Below, piece after piece: positions 59,501 through 64,000 of a stretch of 64,000 nt of DNA. Location of the stretch: contig CM034099.1 of assembly GCA_019914945.1 (NCBI GenBank), forward strand, positions 11,793,001 to 11,857,000, read 5' to 3'. The position numbers were made by a program, and so were the translations under genes. Source of the DNA: Typha latifolia. Lineage: Eukaryota; Streptophyta; Magnoliopsida; Poales; Typhaceae. Each line of letters opens with the position of its first letter. Position 1 is the first letter of the stretch. Under the pieces are notes generated by a model. That model did no database searches. It was not told where the DNA came from and was given only the letters and a program-made list of their open reading frames with translations.

Positions 59501-60314
59501 CCGACATGTTCAAATTATTCTTCTTTTTGACCACACGATTGCCACAAAAATATTTTTTAAGGCAGTATACTTTGAAGAATAAGATGTTCACAATCCTCTT
59601 CTCCTTATAACATAATAACATGATTTGGTGATAATTTTATAGTAAACTAGCAATAAACAACCTTAGGCATTTTATCTCATGCACAAAGAATGAACACTCC
59701 AATATGAAGCAAAAGCATACAAGAAGAAACTGAAGGGGACACAAATCTTTTGCATCCAAAAATGACACTTGAGCACTTGGGGAAAGGCATATGTAAATTT
59801 CCAGTTTAGCACAATAGGGAGTTATAAAAAAAGATCAGAGCAGCACAAATCTAGAAGAACAGAAAATCAGGAAAGGATTTGTTTCTTAACTACCTCGAGA
59901 AGGTTTCTTGCATAAGCAAGTGCTCAATAGCAAGTTTAGAGTCACTTATAGGAACAATTGCTTTTGACTCCATATGACCCCTGATTAACCCTGTTCCCTG
60001 CTCAAACATGAACAAAGTGCAATTATCCATCATGTCGATTGAGAAAATTCGCACACATTATCTTGTAGTGAGAAATTCCAAAAGAATTTGCATGCATTGC
60101 CTTGACACAATGAGATGCCCAAATATGAAATATAACAAATTGATGTATGAATTTAAGTAGCATGCATTGGTATTAACATCATTAAGATAATACATTACAT
60201 TCATGCTCGACCTATATTAGGTTAAGTGATTCTGTATGCAAGAACATAATAGCAGAATTACTTGATTAGATTCCTGAAGCATTCCTTGAGATACGTCAGC
60301 ATCATTCCCTTTGT
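23598..60314 (-). CDS. KAKU4: KAKU4/NUP136-family nuclear-envelope protein, C-terminal ~611 residues, ten exons
   Basis: Ten exons (60314-60262, 59997-59894, 49447-49087, 43576-43394, 40012-39494, 39349-39295, 39159-39102, 26284-26136, 24041-23966, 23877-23598) have GT-AG borders, and every intron phase agrees with its neighbours. The protein shows [19 protein letters not shown] (conserved helix), [31 protein letters not shown]-type RRVRSK-like [12 protein letters not shown], and a basic tail [14 protein letters not shown] before the stop. These are the landmarks I recall for the plant-specific KAKU4 / NUP136 (NUP1) / NUP82 group, which sits at the inner nuclear envelope and nuclear basket and shapes the nucleus with the CRWN lamin-like proteins. 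No FG repeats occur, which argues against NUP136 itself. The N-terminal exons are not in view. Introns are up to 12.8 kb and full of transposons. Family confidence is good; the choice of KAKU4 within it is tentative. Confidence 0.7.
23966..24041 (-). CDS. KAKU4: KAKU4-like gene, penultimate exon
   Basis: 76 bp, acceptor ctccacag, donor gtaaga, coding [20 protein letters not shown] and ISTN with split codons at both ends that fit the neighbours. Confidence 0.65.
24042..26135. other. Intron, 2.1 kb
   Basis: AT-rich with a perfect (TA)n run at 26050-26080. No transposon or gene recognised. The 88- to 91-codon plus-strand frames at 24595 and 25048 have no recognisable motif. Confidence 0.5.
26136..26284 (-). 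CDS. KAKU4: KAKU4-like gene exon after the giant intron
   Basis: 149 bp, acceptor ttattgcag, donor gtatgt, coding [17 protein letters not shown] through MHSVA. Phase 2 in and phase 1 out match the exons on both sides, which is the main support for joining across 12.8 kb. Confidence 0.65.
27535..27905. repeat. CT-rich low-complexity tract
   Basis: Near-continuous CTCTCT/CCCTCC sequence upstream of the transposase start. The Ser/Leu/Pro-rich open frames it creates in all three plus frames (up to 152 codons) are composition artefacts. Confidence 0.85.
28046..30035 (+). pseudogene. hAT transposase pseudogene (zf-BED, DUF659, hAT-C)
   Basis: The intact start at 28046 gives 209 codons: an acidic N-terminus, then a BED zinc finger ([12 protein letters not shown]...[10 protein letters not shown], residues ~45-75) and a basic linker. 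A stop falls at 28673. After a frame change the DUF659/RNase H-like part runs 28720-29116 ([41 protein letters not shown]). Further breaks follow, then the hAT dimerisation domain at 29616-29930 ([26 protein letters not shown]). The last ~35 codons of that frame are not transposase. At least three breaks make it inactive. Confidence 0.85.
30036..31824. other. Intron sequence, no gene recognised
   Basis: AT-rich. A 98-codon minus-strand frame (30794-30498) has no motif I recognise and no neighbours with matching splice phase. I see no terminal repeats. Confidence 0.5.
31830..32160 (+). repeat. 5' LTR of B (331 bp)
   Basis: TGATGCGGACATC...TTTTGCATCA. It contains a direct repeat of 'tagggtgtcttttg' about 27 bp apart (near 31937 and 31964) and a TATA box within a 16 bp palindrome. 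It differs from the 3' LTR mainly in the first ~75 bp. Confidence 0.93.
31992..32007. promoter_or_regulatory. Palindromic TATA box of LTR B
   Basis: GGTCTATATATAGACC is a perfect 16 bp palindrome centred on the TATA element. The identical copy in the 3' LTR is at 38863-38878. Confidence 0.6.
32165..32176 (+). other. Primer-binding site of B
   Basis: TGGTATCAGAGC, four bases after the LTR end, is the complement of the 3' end of plant initiator tRNA-Met as used by most plant gypsy and copia elements. Confidence 0.85.
32437..32530 (+). repeat. Two poly(A) runs in the leader of B
   Basis: Runs of about 31 and 34 A residues are separated by about 28 bp. They lie early in the untranslated leader. 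Confidence 0.85.
32855..33440. repeat. GC-rich CCGACGACGCC repeat island in the leader of B
   Basis: About 590 bp of imperfect repeats of gccgacgacgccgcccg, dense in CpG, between strongly AT-rich flanks. It gives long frames on both strands (up to 192 codons on the minus strand, rich in Gly, Arg, Ala) that I regard as artefacts. It lies upstream of the gag start. Confidence 0.8.
33959..35320 (+). CDS. B gag with zinc knuckle, running into protease
   Basis: The start at 33959 ([11 protein letters not shown]) opens a 472-codon frame. It holds a Ser-rich N-terminus, a predicted coiled coil ([15 protein letters not shown]), a retrotrans-gag capsid domain at residues ~110-280 ([27 protein letters not shown]), and a CCHC zinc knuckle [14 protein letters not shown] at residues ~341-354. 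An acidic linker leads to the protease motif VIVDSG near 35300. One extra base just after this motif shifts the frame, so the true reading leaves this frame at about 35310 and the last ~20 codons to 35377 are out of frame. Gag packages the element RNA into virus-like particles. Confidence 0.9.
35295..38396 (+). pseudogene. B pol (protease, RT, RNase H, integrase), few frame breaks
   Basis: The frame 35295-36983 carries the rest of the protease (IILGRPWL), RT with [10 protein letters not shown], the catalytic core [11 protein letters not shown] intact, then RNase H ([11 protein letters not shown]). A single-base shift near 36940 moves RNase H into the frame ending at 37854, which holds [16 protein letters not shown], the HHCC integrase finger (H near 37350, CHACQLAK) and the core MDFVLGLP. 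The core motif VSDRD reads VSIAGD, losing the second catalytic aspartate context. Another shift near 37820, a poor stretch to 38090, then the integrase tail 38094-38396 ([29 protein letters not shown]). Confidence 0.88.
38480..38765 (+). pseudogene. B chromodomain, reading into the 3' LTR
   Basis: After stops that follow the integrase tail, the frame from about 38480 reads [18 protein letters not shown], then [19 protein letters not shown] and a final EQYES. The YLV.WKG.P..D.TW core is a chromodomain, the chromatin-targeting module that defines chromoviruses. The stop codon at 38763-38765 lies 65 bp inside the 3' LTR, so pol and LTR overlap. Stops between 38397 and 38480 separate it from integrase. 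Confidence 0.8.
38684..38698 (+). other. Polypurine tract of B
   Basis: The purine-rich run ggggagaa immediately precedes the 3' LTR (TGATGCGG at 38699) and primes plus-strand synthesis in this class. Confidence 0.7.
38699..39031 (+). repeat. 3' LTR of B (333 bp)
   Basis: Same as the 5' LTR apart from about ten changes, nearly all in the first 75 bp, plus one near the end (ttcttcc versus ttcctcc). It ends TTTTGCATCA and is followed by GAAGA. Confidence 0.93.
39102..39159 (-). CDS. KAKU4: KAKU4-like gene, short exon before the giant intron
   Basis: 58 bp, acceptor aacccag, donor gttagt, coding [18 protein letters not shown] with two split codons that both resolve in frame. The next exon is 12.8 kb away. 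Element B's target site lies 66 bp beyond its donor. Confidence 0.6.
39295..39349 (-). CDS. KAKU4: KAKU4-like gene, short exon
   Basis: 55 bp, acceptor cttttag, donor gtaagt, coding [18 protein letters not shown] plus one base. Flanked by introns of 144 and 135 bp. Confidence 0.65.
39494..40012 (-). CDS. KAKU4: KAKU4-like gene, longest visible exon
   Basis: 173 codons, phase 0 at both ends, acceptor tttgcag, donor gtaagt. It begins [19 protein letters not shown] and then becomes polar and low in conservation, as expected for the disordered middle of this family. Confidence 0.8.
40013..43393. other. Intron, 3.4 kb
   Basis: AT-rich. It holds one probable inverted-repeat element (41775-42095) and a 'gtgttctaaaa' MITE-like patch near 41410-41500. 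No gene. The ~80-codon frame at 42730 has no recognisable motif. Confidence 0.5.
41775..42095. repeat. Inverted-repeat element with GCCTAGGCG-type ends
   Basis: The left end has gcgcctaagtgctaggc and the right end gcctaggcgtttaag, which pair imperfectly as inverted repeats about 320 bp apart. It looks like a small non-autonomous DNA transposon. No target duplication was identified. Confidence 0.4.
43394..43576 (-). CDS. KAKU4: KAKU4-like gene exon, [12 protein letters not shown] block
   Basis: Phase 0 at both ends, 61 codons, acceptor tttgcag, donor gtatat. It carries [20 protein letters not shown] and [10 protein letters not shown], matching the 'SP.(D/Q)LAK.YM.(S/A)RP' signature of the KAKU4/NUP136 group. 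Confidence 0.8.
44580..44835. repeat. GTTCGAAC palindrome block, LTR debris
   Basis: Repeated gttcgaacgc/gcgttcgcacatac motifs as in the U3 of LTRs A and D, here without a recognisable LTR start or end. A D2-like block (ctagaagttagaatccaac) lies just before, near 44275. Confidence 0.55.
44885..45012. repeat. Minisatellite, ~24 bp unit
   Basis: About five or six imperfect copies of tctaagagatatttatctta in a row. Confidence 0.75.
45309..45428. repeat. 120 bp MITE with CAAGGTT ends
   Basis: CAAGGTTATGTAATTAAAAA at the left and its near reverse complement TTAATTTTTAGAACCTTG at the right enclose a 'gatcccgatcctgat' core. It resembles the right end of the element at 50944-51666 (cgatcccgatacc...agaaccttg). 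Confidence 0.55.
45479..46290 (-). repeat. 3' LTR of H
   Basis: It matches 48102-48746 in blocks, for example tgtggttaggggttggatct near 45640 and 48272, and the 'aattagtaggtacccaagtc' block near 46170. It has an extra ~170 bp (45830-46010) and an (AT)n run at 46030-46048. The upper limit is approximate. Confidence 0.65.
46760..48078 (-). pseudogene. H gag pseudogene
   Basis: The frame 48078-47836 gives the N-terminus ([15 protein letters not shown]), with a Pro-rich linker after a stop. The frame 47460-47245 ([20 protein letters not shown]) leads to the capsid: [20 protein letters not shown], then MAMWWFQAM and SWGKFAE near 47200-47000, with stops and shifts between. These are retrotrans-gag landmarks (F..A..YF..., W..F...). 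No zinc knuckle and no protease follow. Confidence 0.7.
48102..48746 (-). repeat. 5' LTR of H (~645 bp)
   Basis: Reverse complement runs TGACGTGATTCGAATC...AGGGACATAACA, with the primer site immediately after. Its start resembles D2 (TGATGTGATCCGG). Confidence 0.65.
49087..49447 (-). CDS. KAKU4: KAKU4-like gene exon, [16 protein letters not shown] / [12 protein letters not shown]
   Basis: Acceptor ttatcag, donor gtcagt. It codes about 120 residues: the second half of the conserved helix, a Ser-rich stretch ([13 protein letters not shown]), [20 protein letters not shown] and NTEMLEY. This is the most conserved-looking block of the gene. Confidence 0.8.
50640..52980. repeat. Diverged tandem array, ~215 bp unit, ~7-8 copies
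   Basis: Each unit has the order 'ttcactgtttt', 'catatctttctcatatgaa', 'atcaatattatttt', 'tattcaatc', 'acttcatctctca' and 'aaataatgtaatcc'. The ttcactg landmark recurs at 51754, 51971, 52170, 52392, 52601 and 52847, spacings 217, 199, 222, 209 and 246. An earlier unit at 50700-50943 is split off by an inserted element. Confidence 0.8.
50944..51666. repeat. Inverted-end element inserted in the tandem array
   Basis: Ends GGTTCCAAGTTTCGG and ...ATACCAAGTTTTAGAACCTTGGA are imperfectly inverted. The flanks TTTCGTCAT (50935-50943) and TTTTGTCAT (51667-51675) form a 9 bp duplication with one mismatch, suggesting a Mutator- or hAT-type element. Its inside is CT-rich then GA-rich simple sequence (50985-51450), so the reading frames there are artefacts. 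Confidence 0.55.
53035..53300. repeat. hAT-like end with ACCCG clusters
   Basis: ggggtgtcaacac followed by several gacccg/acccgtt motifs is typical of plant hAT ends. A matching cluster (aacccgatcagaaccc) lies at 59290-59515. The two could be ends of one old element into which F later inserted. Confidence 0.35.
53908..54253. repeat. Tandem duplication, 173 bp unit x 2
   Basis: Copies at 53908-54080 and 54081-54253 are about 95% identical (caatcctc...gctccagatgacc). The unit itself contains a short internal repeat of 'tctatgaattctttggaga'. No coding function recognised. Confidence 0.85.
54930..55073 (+). repeat. 5' LTR of F, left part
   Basis: TGGTGGGGACACCAACTTTCG to 'gcctatat', matching the first ~145 bp of the 3' LTR. 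The LTR resumes at 57317 after the insert. Confidence 0.9.
55074..57311 (+). repeat. Solo LTR J (2.24 kb) inserted in the F LTR
   Basis: It runs TGTTAGGACC...GGGTCGTGACA with perfect duplications TATAT at 55069-55073 and 57312-57316. The undisturbed site reads cctatataaagg in the 3' LTR of F. It holds an A run near its start, a TATA-like ctataaatt (55228), a GC-rich leader (55290-55800) and a 'ccactcactgagctatag' block near 56930 like other long plant gypsy LTRs. No coding region, so it is taken as a solo LTR; frames at 55544-55925 are GC-rich chance frames. Confidence 0.85.
57317..57495 (+). repeat. 5' LTR of F, right part
   Basis: aaaggtttgtaataatc to CCTGCATCA, matching the second half of the 3' LTR (58850-59020). 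Confidence 0.9.
57496..57863 (+). repeat. Tandem duplication of integrase sequence, 184 bp x 2
   Basis: Copies 57496-57679 and 57680-57863 are about 95% identical and code the same integrase core segment ([20 protein letters not shown]). The LTR/copy 1 and copy 1/copy 2 junctions both read TCAGCTTTGATG, pointing to a microhomology- or template-switch-driven event. Confidence 0.9.
57496..58700 (+). pseudogene. F integrase and chromodomain remnant
   Basis: The core segment appears twice (stop TAG after MSYF in each), then an open frame 57808-58572 (254 codons) covers [23 protein letters not shown], the integrase tail [13 protein letters not shown]...HARSAGPF and a Pro-rich linker. At its end the chromodomain begins ([11 protein letters not shown]), is stopped by TGA, and continues WHGRPKSD...[16 protein letters not shown] to the polypurine tract at ~58692. 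The first integrase half is absent. Confidence 0.88.
58701..59020 (+). repeat. 3' LTR of F (320 bp)
   Basis: TGGTGGGGACACC...CCTGCATCA, uninterrupted, preceded by ccccgggagagt and followed by GTATC. Confidence 0.92.
59894..59997 (-). CDS. KAKU4: KAKU4-like gene exon, QETFSR helix
   Basis: It enters in phase 0 and reads [19 protein letters not shown], then [13 protein letters not shown], ending two bases into a codon before gtag. The next exon supplies the third base. The following intron is 10.4 kb. Confidence 0.75.
60262..60314 (-). CDS. KAKU4: KAKU4-like gene, first visible exon
   Basis: The acceptor tatgcag is at 60315 and the donor gtaatt after CAA at 60262. It reads [17 protein letters not shown] and enters with a split codon (two bases), so at least one exon lies upstream. 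The following intron is only 264 bp. Confidence 0.6.
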
Positions 60315-61901
60315 CTGCATAAGTAGATTAAGATGCCACCAATAAGCTAAGTAAAAATGATCCAGCTATGTTATTACTAAAGTCACTACTTTTACAAAAT
60401 GAAGAGGACAAAAACCAATGAATGGGAACCATAATCTTACTGCCTGTAAACATAACAATCCTAAACTTGGAAACAAAAATAAAGAAGCTACAGCAAATCC
60501 TACAAATGTTACAGCTTGCTCATTTTTCATGTGATGGTAAGAGAGAGGTGTACAAAACAATATGCATACTATCTGCTCATCAGGAAAATTCGTAGTTTGG
60601 AACTTTTAAATGATTAGATTCAATTGATTTCAGTGGGTTTGACTAGATCTATAACAAACCTGCTGACTAGAGATCGAAAATTGATGAGAATCAATTTTTG
60701 AAAAAAAATTCCTTCAATGGAGTTTCTCCCCCTCCTCTTGCCATTACTCTGAGGACCATGCTCTGATCCTCTCACTCCCTCATCCTAGTAGTGCTATGGG
60801 CACTACCATCGTTGTTGGCACCACAACCACCACTGTGCCTACCATCATAGTGATGATTATGGCACTGGTGGTAATAGTGTTAAAGTGATAATTATGTCTG
60901 AGGTGCAGATAATATAATTAAGGGAATGCATTACAAGAGAAGAGGTGGTCAAAGTAATAATCATAGTTATTATTATTTTTTACCAAATCGAGGTTAGGGT
61001 TAGAAATTGAGCATACCAAACCAAGGTTAACATTGGAAATTGAGCGCACCAAACCAAGGTTAGAGTTGAAAATGGAACATAGTCACAAGCTCAATTTGGT
61101 TTATGTATTTCCAATATAACATGGTTGACTGGAATACTGTGCAATCTCGTTTACTTGTAAACAAGAAATTCTTTCAGACTTGAAATTAACTAGATTCTAG
61201 ATTTTGATGAATTGAGATCAATTGAATCTATCTAGATTTGATTCCAAATAGTAAAAACTAAAAAGTATAATATAAACAACAATCCAAAGTCCCAACTATG
61301 GGGTCAACTTCAAAGTAGGTAAAATGAAAAAAGAATTGACATGTACGTCAAGTATACATGCCCTTGGGAGTTGAAGAACTACTAGAAACGGTTGCTAATA
61401 TACCATTTGCCACAACTGAAATTTAAAAGGTGTAGCTATAGCTGTTAACGATATCCCGATTTAAATCATACATTTCCAACTCTACATATTGAGGCCTTTT
61501 TCTTTTATTTTTCCTTTTTCTTTTTTTTTTCTCTTTGGCCCAAAACTACTCTATGTTAGTTATCAGACAGACTTTTAACCATAGGATTGCTTAAAGTGAA
61601 ACATAACTATAGTTACTAAATAATCTTAGATCAAAATTAGGTAAAGAATATCTAACAGAAGCGATCTGGATCTGAAGAAACGAACCAGCAACATTGAGTG
61701 AAAGGTTTTGGGGCAAATTCACTGGAATCTACAGCAACAGATTACAAACCAGGAAATGATTCAGAGAAGTAAATCCAGTGGAAAAGAGATCTATTGGAGA
61801 AAGATAGTAAGGTTATTACTGGAAACCAGTCAAATAGATCTGAAAGAAACAGTGTCTGTTGATGGCTTTCTCGGAGACTATTGGATTAGATCTGATCTAG
61901 G
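60315..61901. other. Intron or upstream sequence, no exon recognised
   Basis: The first visible exon at 60314 begins mid-codon, so this stretch is part of an intron. I searched the minus strand for an N-terminal exon and found none with fitting borders. Confidence 0.5.
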
Positions 61902-61909
61902 GTGTGTAG

Positions 61910-62962
61910 CTATGAAGCACGGATACAGGATACGGATAAGATACAATACTGACATGGGGATATGGCAAATTTTCAAAAAACATGATACGATACGTTTAGG
62001 ATTAGGCAATAAATTAATTATATAAAAAAAATTTCTATCCTAATGGCAACCTATGCATGTGCATGTGCATGTGCAAAAAAAATTATATTCTAATGACAAT
62101 CTACACATAACATTGCATTCAATATTTTAATATATCTACTATCTACATAAGTATTTAATAGCAAAAATGAGTAGAAGATACCAAAGACAATTAAACAAAG
62201 AATAAATCAACATACAACAATTAATGCAGCAAAATGAGAATAGTAAATATCATTGTATTCATATAATCATTTACCTACTAATTTAACGGAGAAAAACAAA
62301 GAAAACCTAGCATTTTCTTTGTTTTTTAGAGAACTATAGTAAATATCATTGCATTCATATAATCATTTACCTACTAATTTAATGGAGAAAAACAAAGAAA
62401 ACCTAGTATTTTCTCTGTTTTACAGAGAATTCTTGTTCTCTGAAAAACAAAGAAAAATTTAGAGAAAAAAAAAAAGAAAAGGGGGAGAACGGCGTGAAAG
62501 AGTAAGAGAGGGAAGATCAGCGTGAGAGAGTGAGAAAGGAAGATCGGCATGAGAGAGTGAGAGAAGAAAATTTAGAGAAGATACTGTGAGAGTATTGTAG
62601 GAGTGAGAGGAAGATACCTGCGTGAAAGAGTGAGAGAGGAAGATACCAATGTGAGAGAGTGAGAGAGGAAGATCGGCGTCGAGGGTGTCGCCATTGGCTA
62701 TTTGTCGAGAGAGAGGGAGAGCAGCACCATCGGTCACCGAGAGAGGGGTTAGGGCACATAAGTTCATAGAGAAGGGGAGAACGAAAGGGGGAGCCGGGCG
62801 GGGTAAGTAATCAGATAATAGGTCTATAAAAAAACGTATTCAGGTCGTATCCACCCCGTATCCGAAAATAAAAATTAATTATTTTAATTTTAACTACTCT
62901 AAAAACGTATAGAATACGAATCCAGGTTGTATCGCCCAAAATGGAGTATCCGTGCTTCCTAG
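61910..62962. mobile_element. Non-autonomous hAT element with 8 bp TSD
   Basis: Ends CTATGAAGCACGGATAC and (reverse) CTAGGAAGCACGGATAC form 17 bp inverted repeats with one mismatch. Perfect 8 bp duplications GTGTGTAG lie at 61902-61909 and 62963-62970. Inside are repeated gatacggata motifs at both ends, AT-rich DNA and a GA-rich tract (62470-62790). It has no transposase; frames in the GA tract are artefacts. Confidence 0.8.
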
Positions 62963-62970
62963 GTGTGTAG

Positions 62971-64000
62971 GCAAGAACCGAAAAATTAATGGCTATATGT
63001 ATAAGATATGGATGATAGAACATTTGCACCGAAATTACCTTTGTCTATAAATGCTTCCCTAGGAAGCACAAATATGTGATACAATTACAAATAAAATAGG
63101 ATAGGAATTTGAGGAGACAGCAAATCCTCAGAAAATAAGATACAAATATGGCAAGGATACGGCAATAAATAAATTGATAATTTATATATATATATATATA
63201 TATATAATTATATATGCAATCTATTGTCGATATGGTGGTGAGGTAGGGAGAAGAGGAAAGGGAAAGAAAGACCTTTGCCTTATCCTTTGCAGTCCACAAA
63301 GGGGAAAGAAAGCCCTTCGTGCTCCACGTAGTGGTGAGGCGAAAAGAAGATGGGTCAATAGAGTGATAGTGAAATGGTTGATTTGGATCAGGATCGGCCA
63401 TAACTGATCCCGATCCGGACTCAAAACCAGTCTCGATCTGGGATCGGCCAGTTTCGGCCAATTCGTCTCGACTGTATTGGCCAAAACTATTAGTTGAAAA
63501 CAACAATATCGGCTGAAATTAATTTTTTTTTAAGATTCAGATTGAATTTAAAATGTATCTAACTTAGGAGACATTAGTAATTGATGTCAGCCTTCTTTTC
63601 AAATTTTTAGTTTTTACCCTCTATCTTTCACACACACTCTCCTCCCGCTCTCACACTTCACCGAAGTTATCCGATGGCCAATCCAGCTAGTCCACATTTT
63701 GATGAACTCGGATAAATTTTTTTCTCATTTCTCTTTTTCCTCTTTCTCACCCACTTTTTAACTCATCTTTTCTTATTACTATAGAATAACAGTGAAGAGA
63801 GATCTCTCTCTTTATATTGTTCTGCAGTAATAATTTACAAGCATAAAAATTTATCTAATTTAAGTCGAAATTCATTATAGTTTTAAGTGAGTTTTTCCTT
63901 TCATTTAGGCTTTATATATGACTAATTTTTATTTTCTTATTTTTCTGTTATTTTTTATAATTTTTTCTGCATTTCAAACAATATTTAAATTTTACATAAT
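62971..64000. other. No gene recognised to the right edge
   Basis: It contains a (TA)n run at 63184-63206 and a patch of gatcgg/ccgatc repeats at 63390-63480 that resembles the ends of the elements near 45.4 and 51.6 kb. The 153-codon minus frame at 63506-63045 has no recognisable motif. Confidence 0.45.

Larger units (their letters stand above)
49448..59893. other. Intron, 10.4 kb
   Basis: GT donor at 59893, AG acceptor at 49448-49449. It holds the satellite-like array, the element at 50944, a tandem duplication, hAT-like CCCG clusters and gypsy element F with nested solo LTR J. No exon recognised inside; the two flanking exons share a split codon. Confidence 0.65.

Noticed and set aside
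61708..62025. 105-codon plus-strand frame
   Set aside because: It crosses the left end of the hAT insertion at 61910, so it cannot be an old coding unit.
63045..63506. 153-codon minus-strand frame as the missing N-terminal exon
   Set aside because: No family motif, it crosses a (TA)n run, and no donor site gives the required phase.

Overview
The window is nuclear DNA of a flowering plant. It is AT-rich, dense in Ty3/gypsy LTR retrotransposons with tRNA-Met-type primer sites (core TGGTATCAGAGC), and carries hAT elements, a LINE fragment and a split host gene with plant-type GT-AG introns. There are no bacterial operons, CRISPR arrays or recognisable tRNA/rRNA genes. All calls come from reading the sequence; family names rest on recalled motifs, not searches.

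The only host gene I can support lies on the minus strand from 60314 down to 23598. I joined ten exons whose GT-AG borders and codon phases all agree, giving the last ~611 residues of a plant nuclear-envelope/nuclear-basket protein of the KAKU4/NUP136(NUP1)/NUP82 family, most like KAKU4. The 5' exons lie beyond the right edge or were not recognised. Its introns are bloated with mobile DNA. The 10.4 kb intron holds a ~215 bp satellite-like array, a MITE-like insert, a 173 bp duplication and a deleted gypsy element split by a 2.2 kb solo LTR. The 5.5 kb intron holds a gag-only LTR element. The 12.8 kb intron holds a hAT transposase pseudogene and a complete, young gypsy chromovirus (31830-39031, LTRs 331/333 bp, TSD GAAGA) on the opposite strand.

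Region 1-23000, downstream of the gene, is a retrotransposon graveyard. A long LTR family (G) occurs as two head-to-head copies, 1-6052 plus and 6053-9257 minus. The plus copy is split by a decayed gypsy element (A1, 851-5989) that lost its capsid region. From 9258 to 15117 come LTR pieces, an Athila-like gag fragment, a GAGCC-rich inverted-repeat element, a solo LTR with TSD AAATT and a 5'-truncated LINE. From 15118 to 20566 insertions are nested up to three deep: a minus-strand chromovirus (E) holds two solo A LTRs, one of which holds a further solo LTR; an adjoining gag fragment holds another. Perfect 5 bp target duplications date most of these events relative to each other.

Region 60315-64000 is intron or upstream DNA with a non-autonomous hAT element (61910-62962, 8 bp TSD) whose terminal repeat matches a motif beside the hAT transposase at 27.1 kb.

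The most unusual signals are the 20 bp-period array of primer-site look-alikes at the A-family LTR end, the CpG-rich GTTCGAAC palindrome arrays in several LTR families, the GC-rich island in the leader of the young chromovirus, and the repeat load inside one conserved host gene. I found no wholly new multi-gene system.
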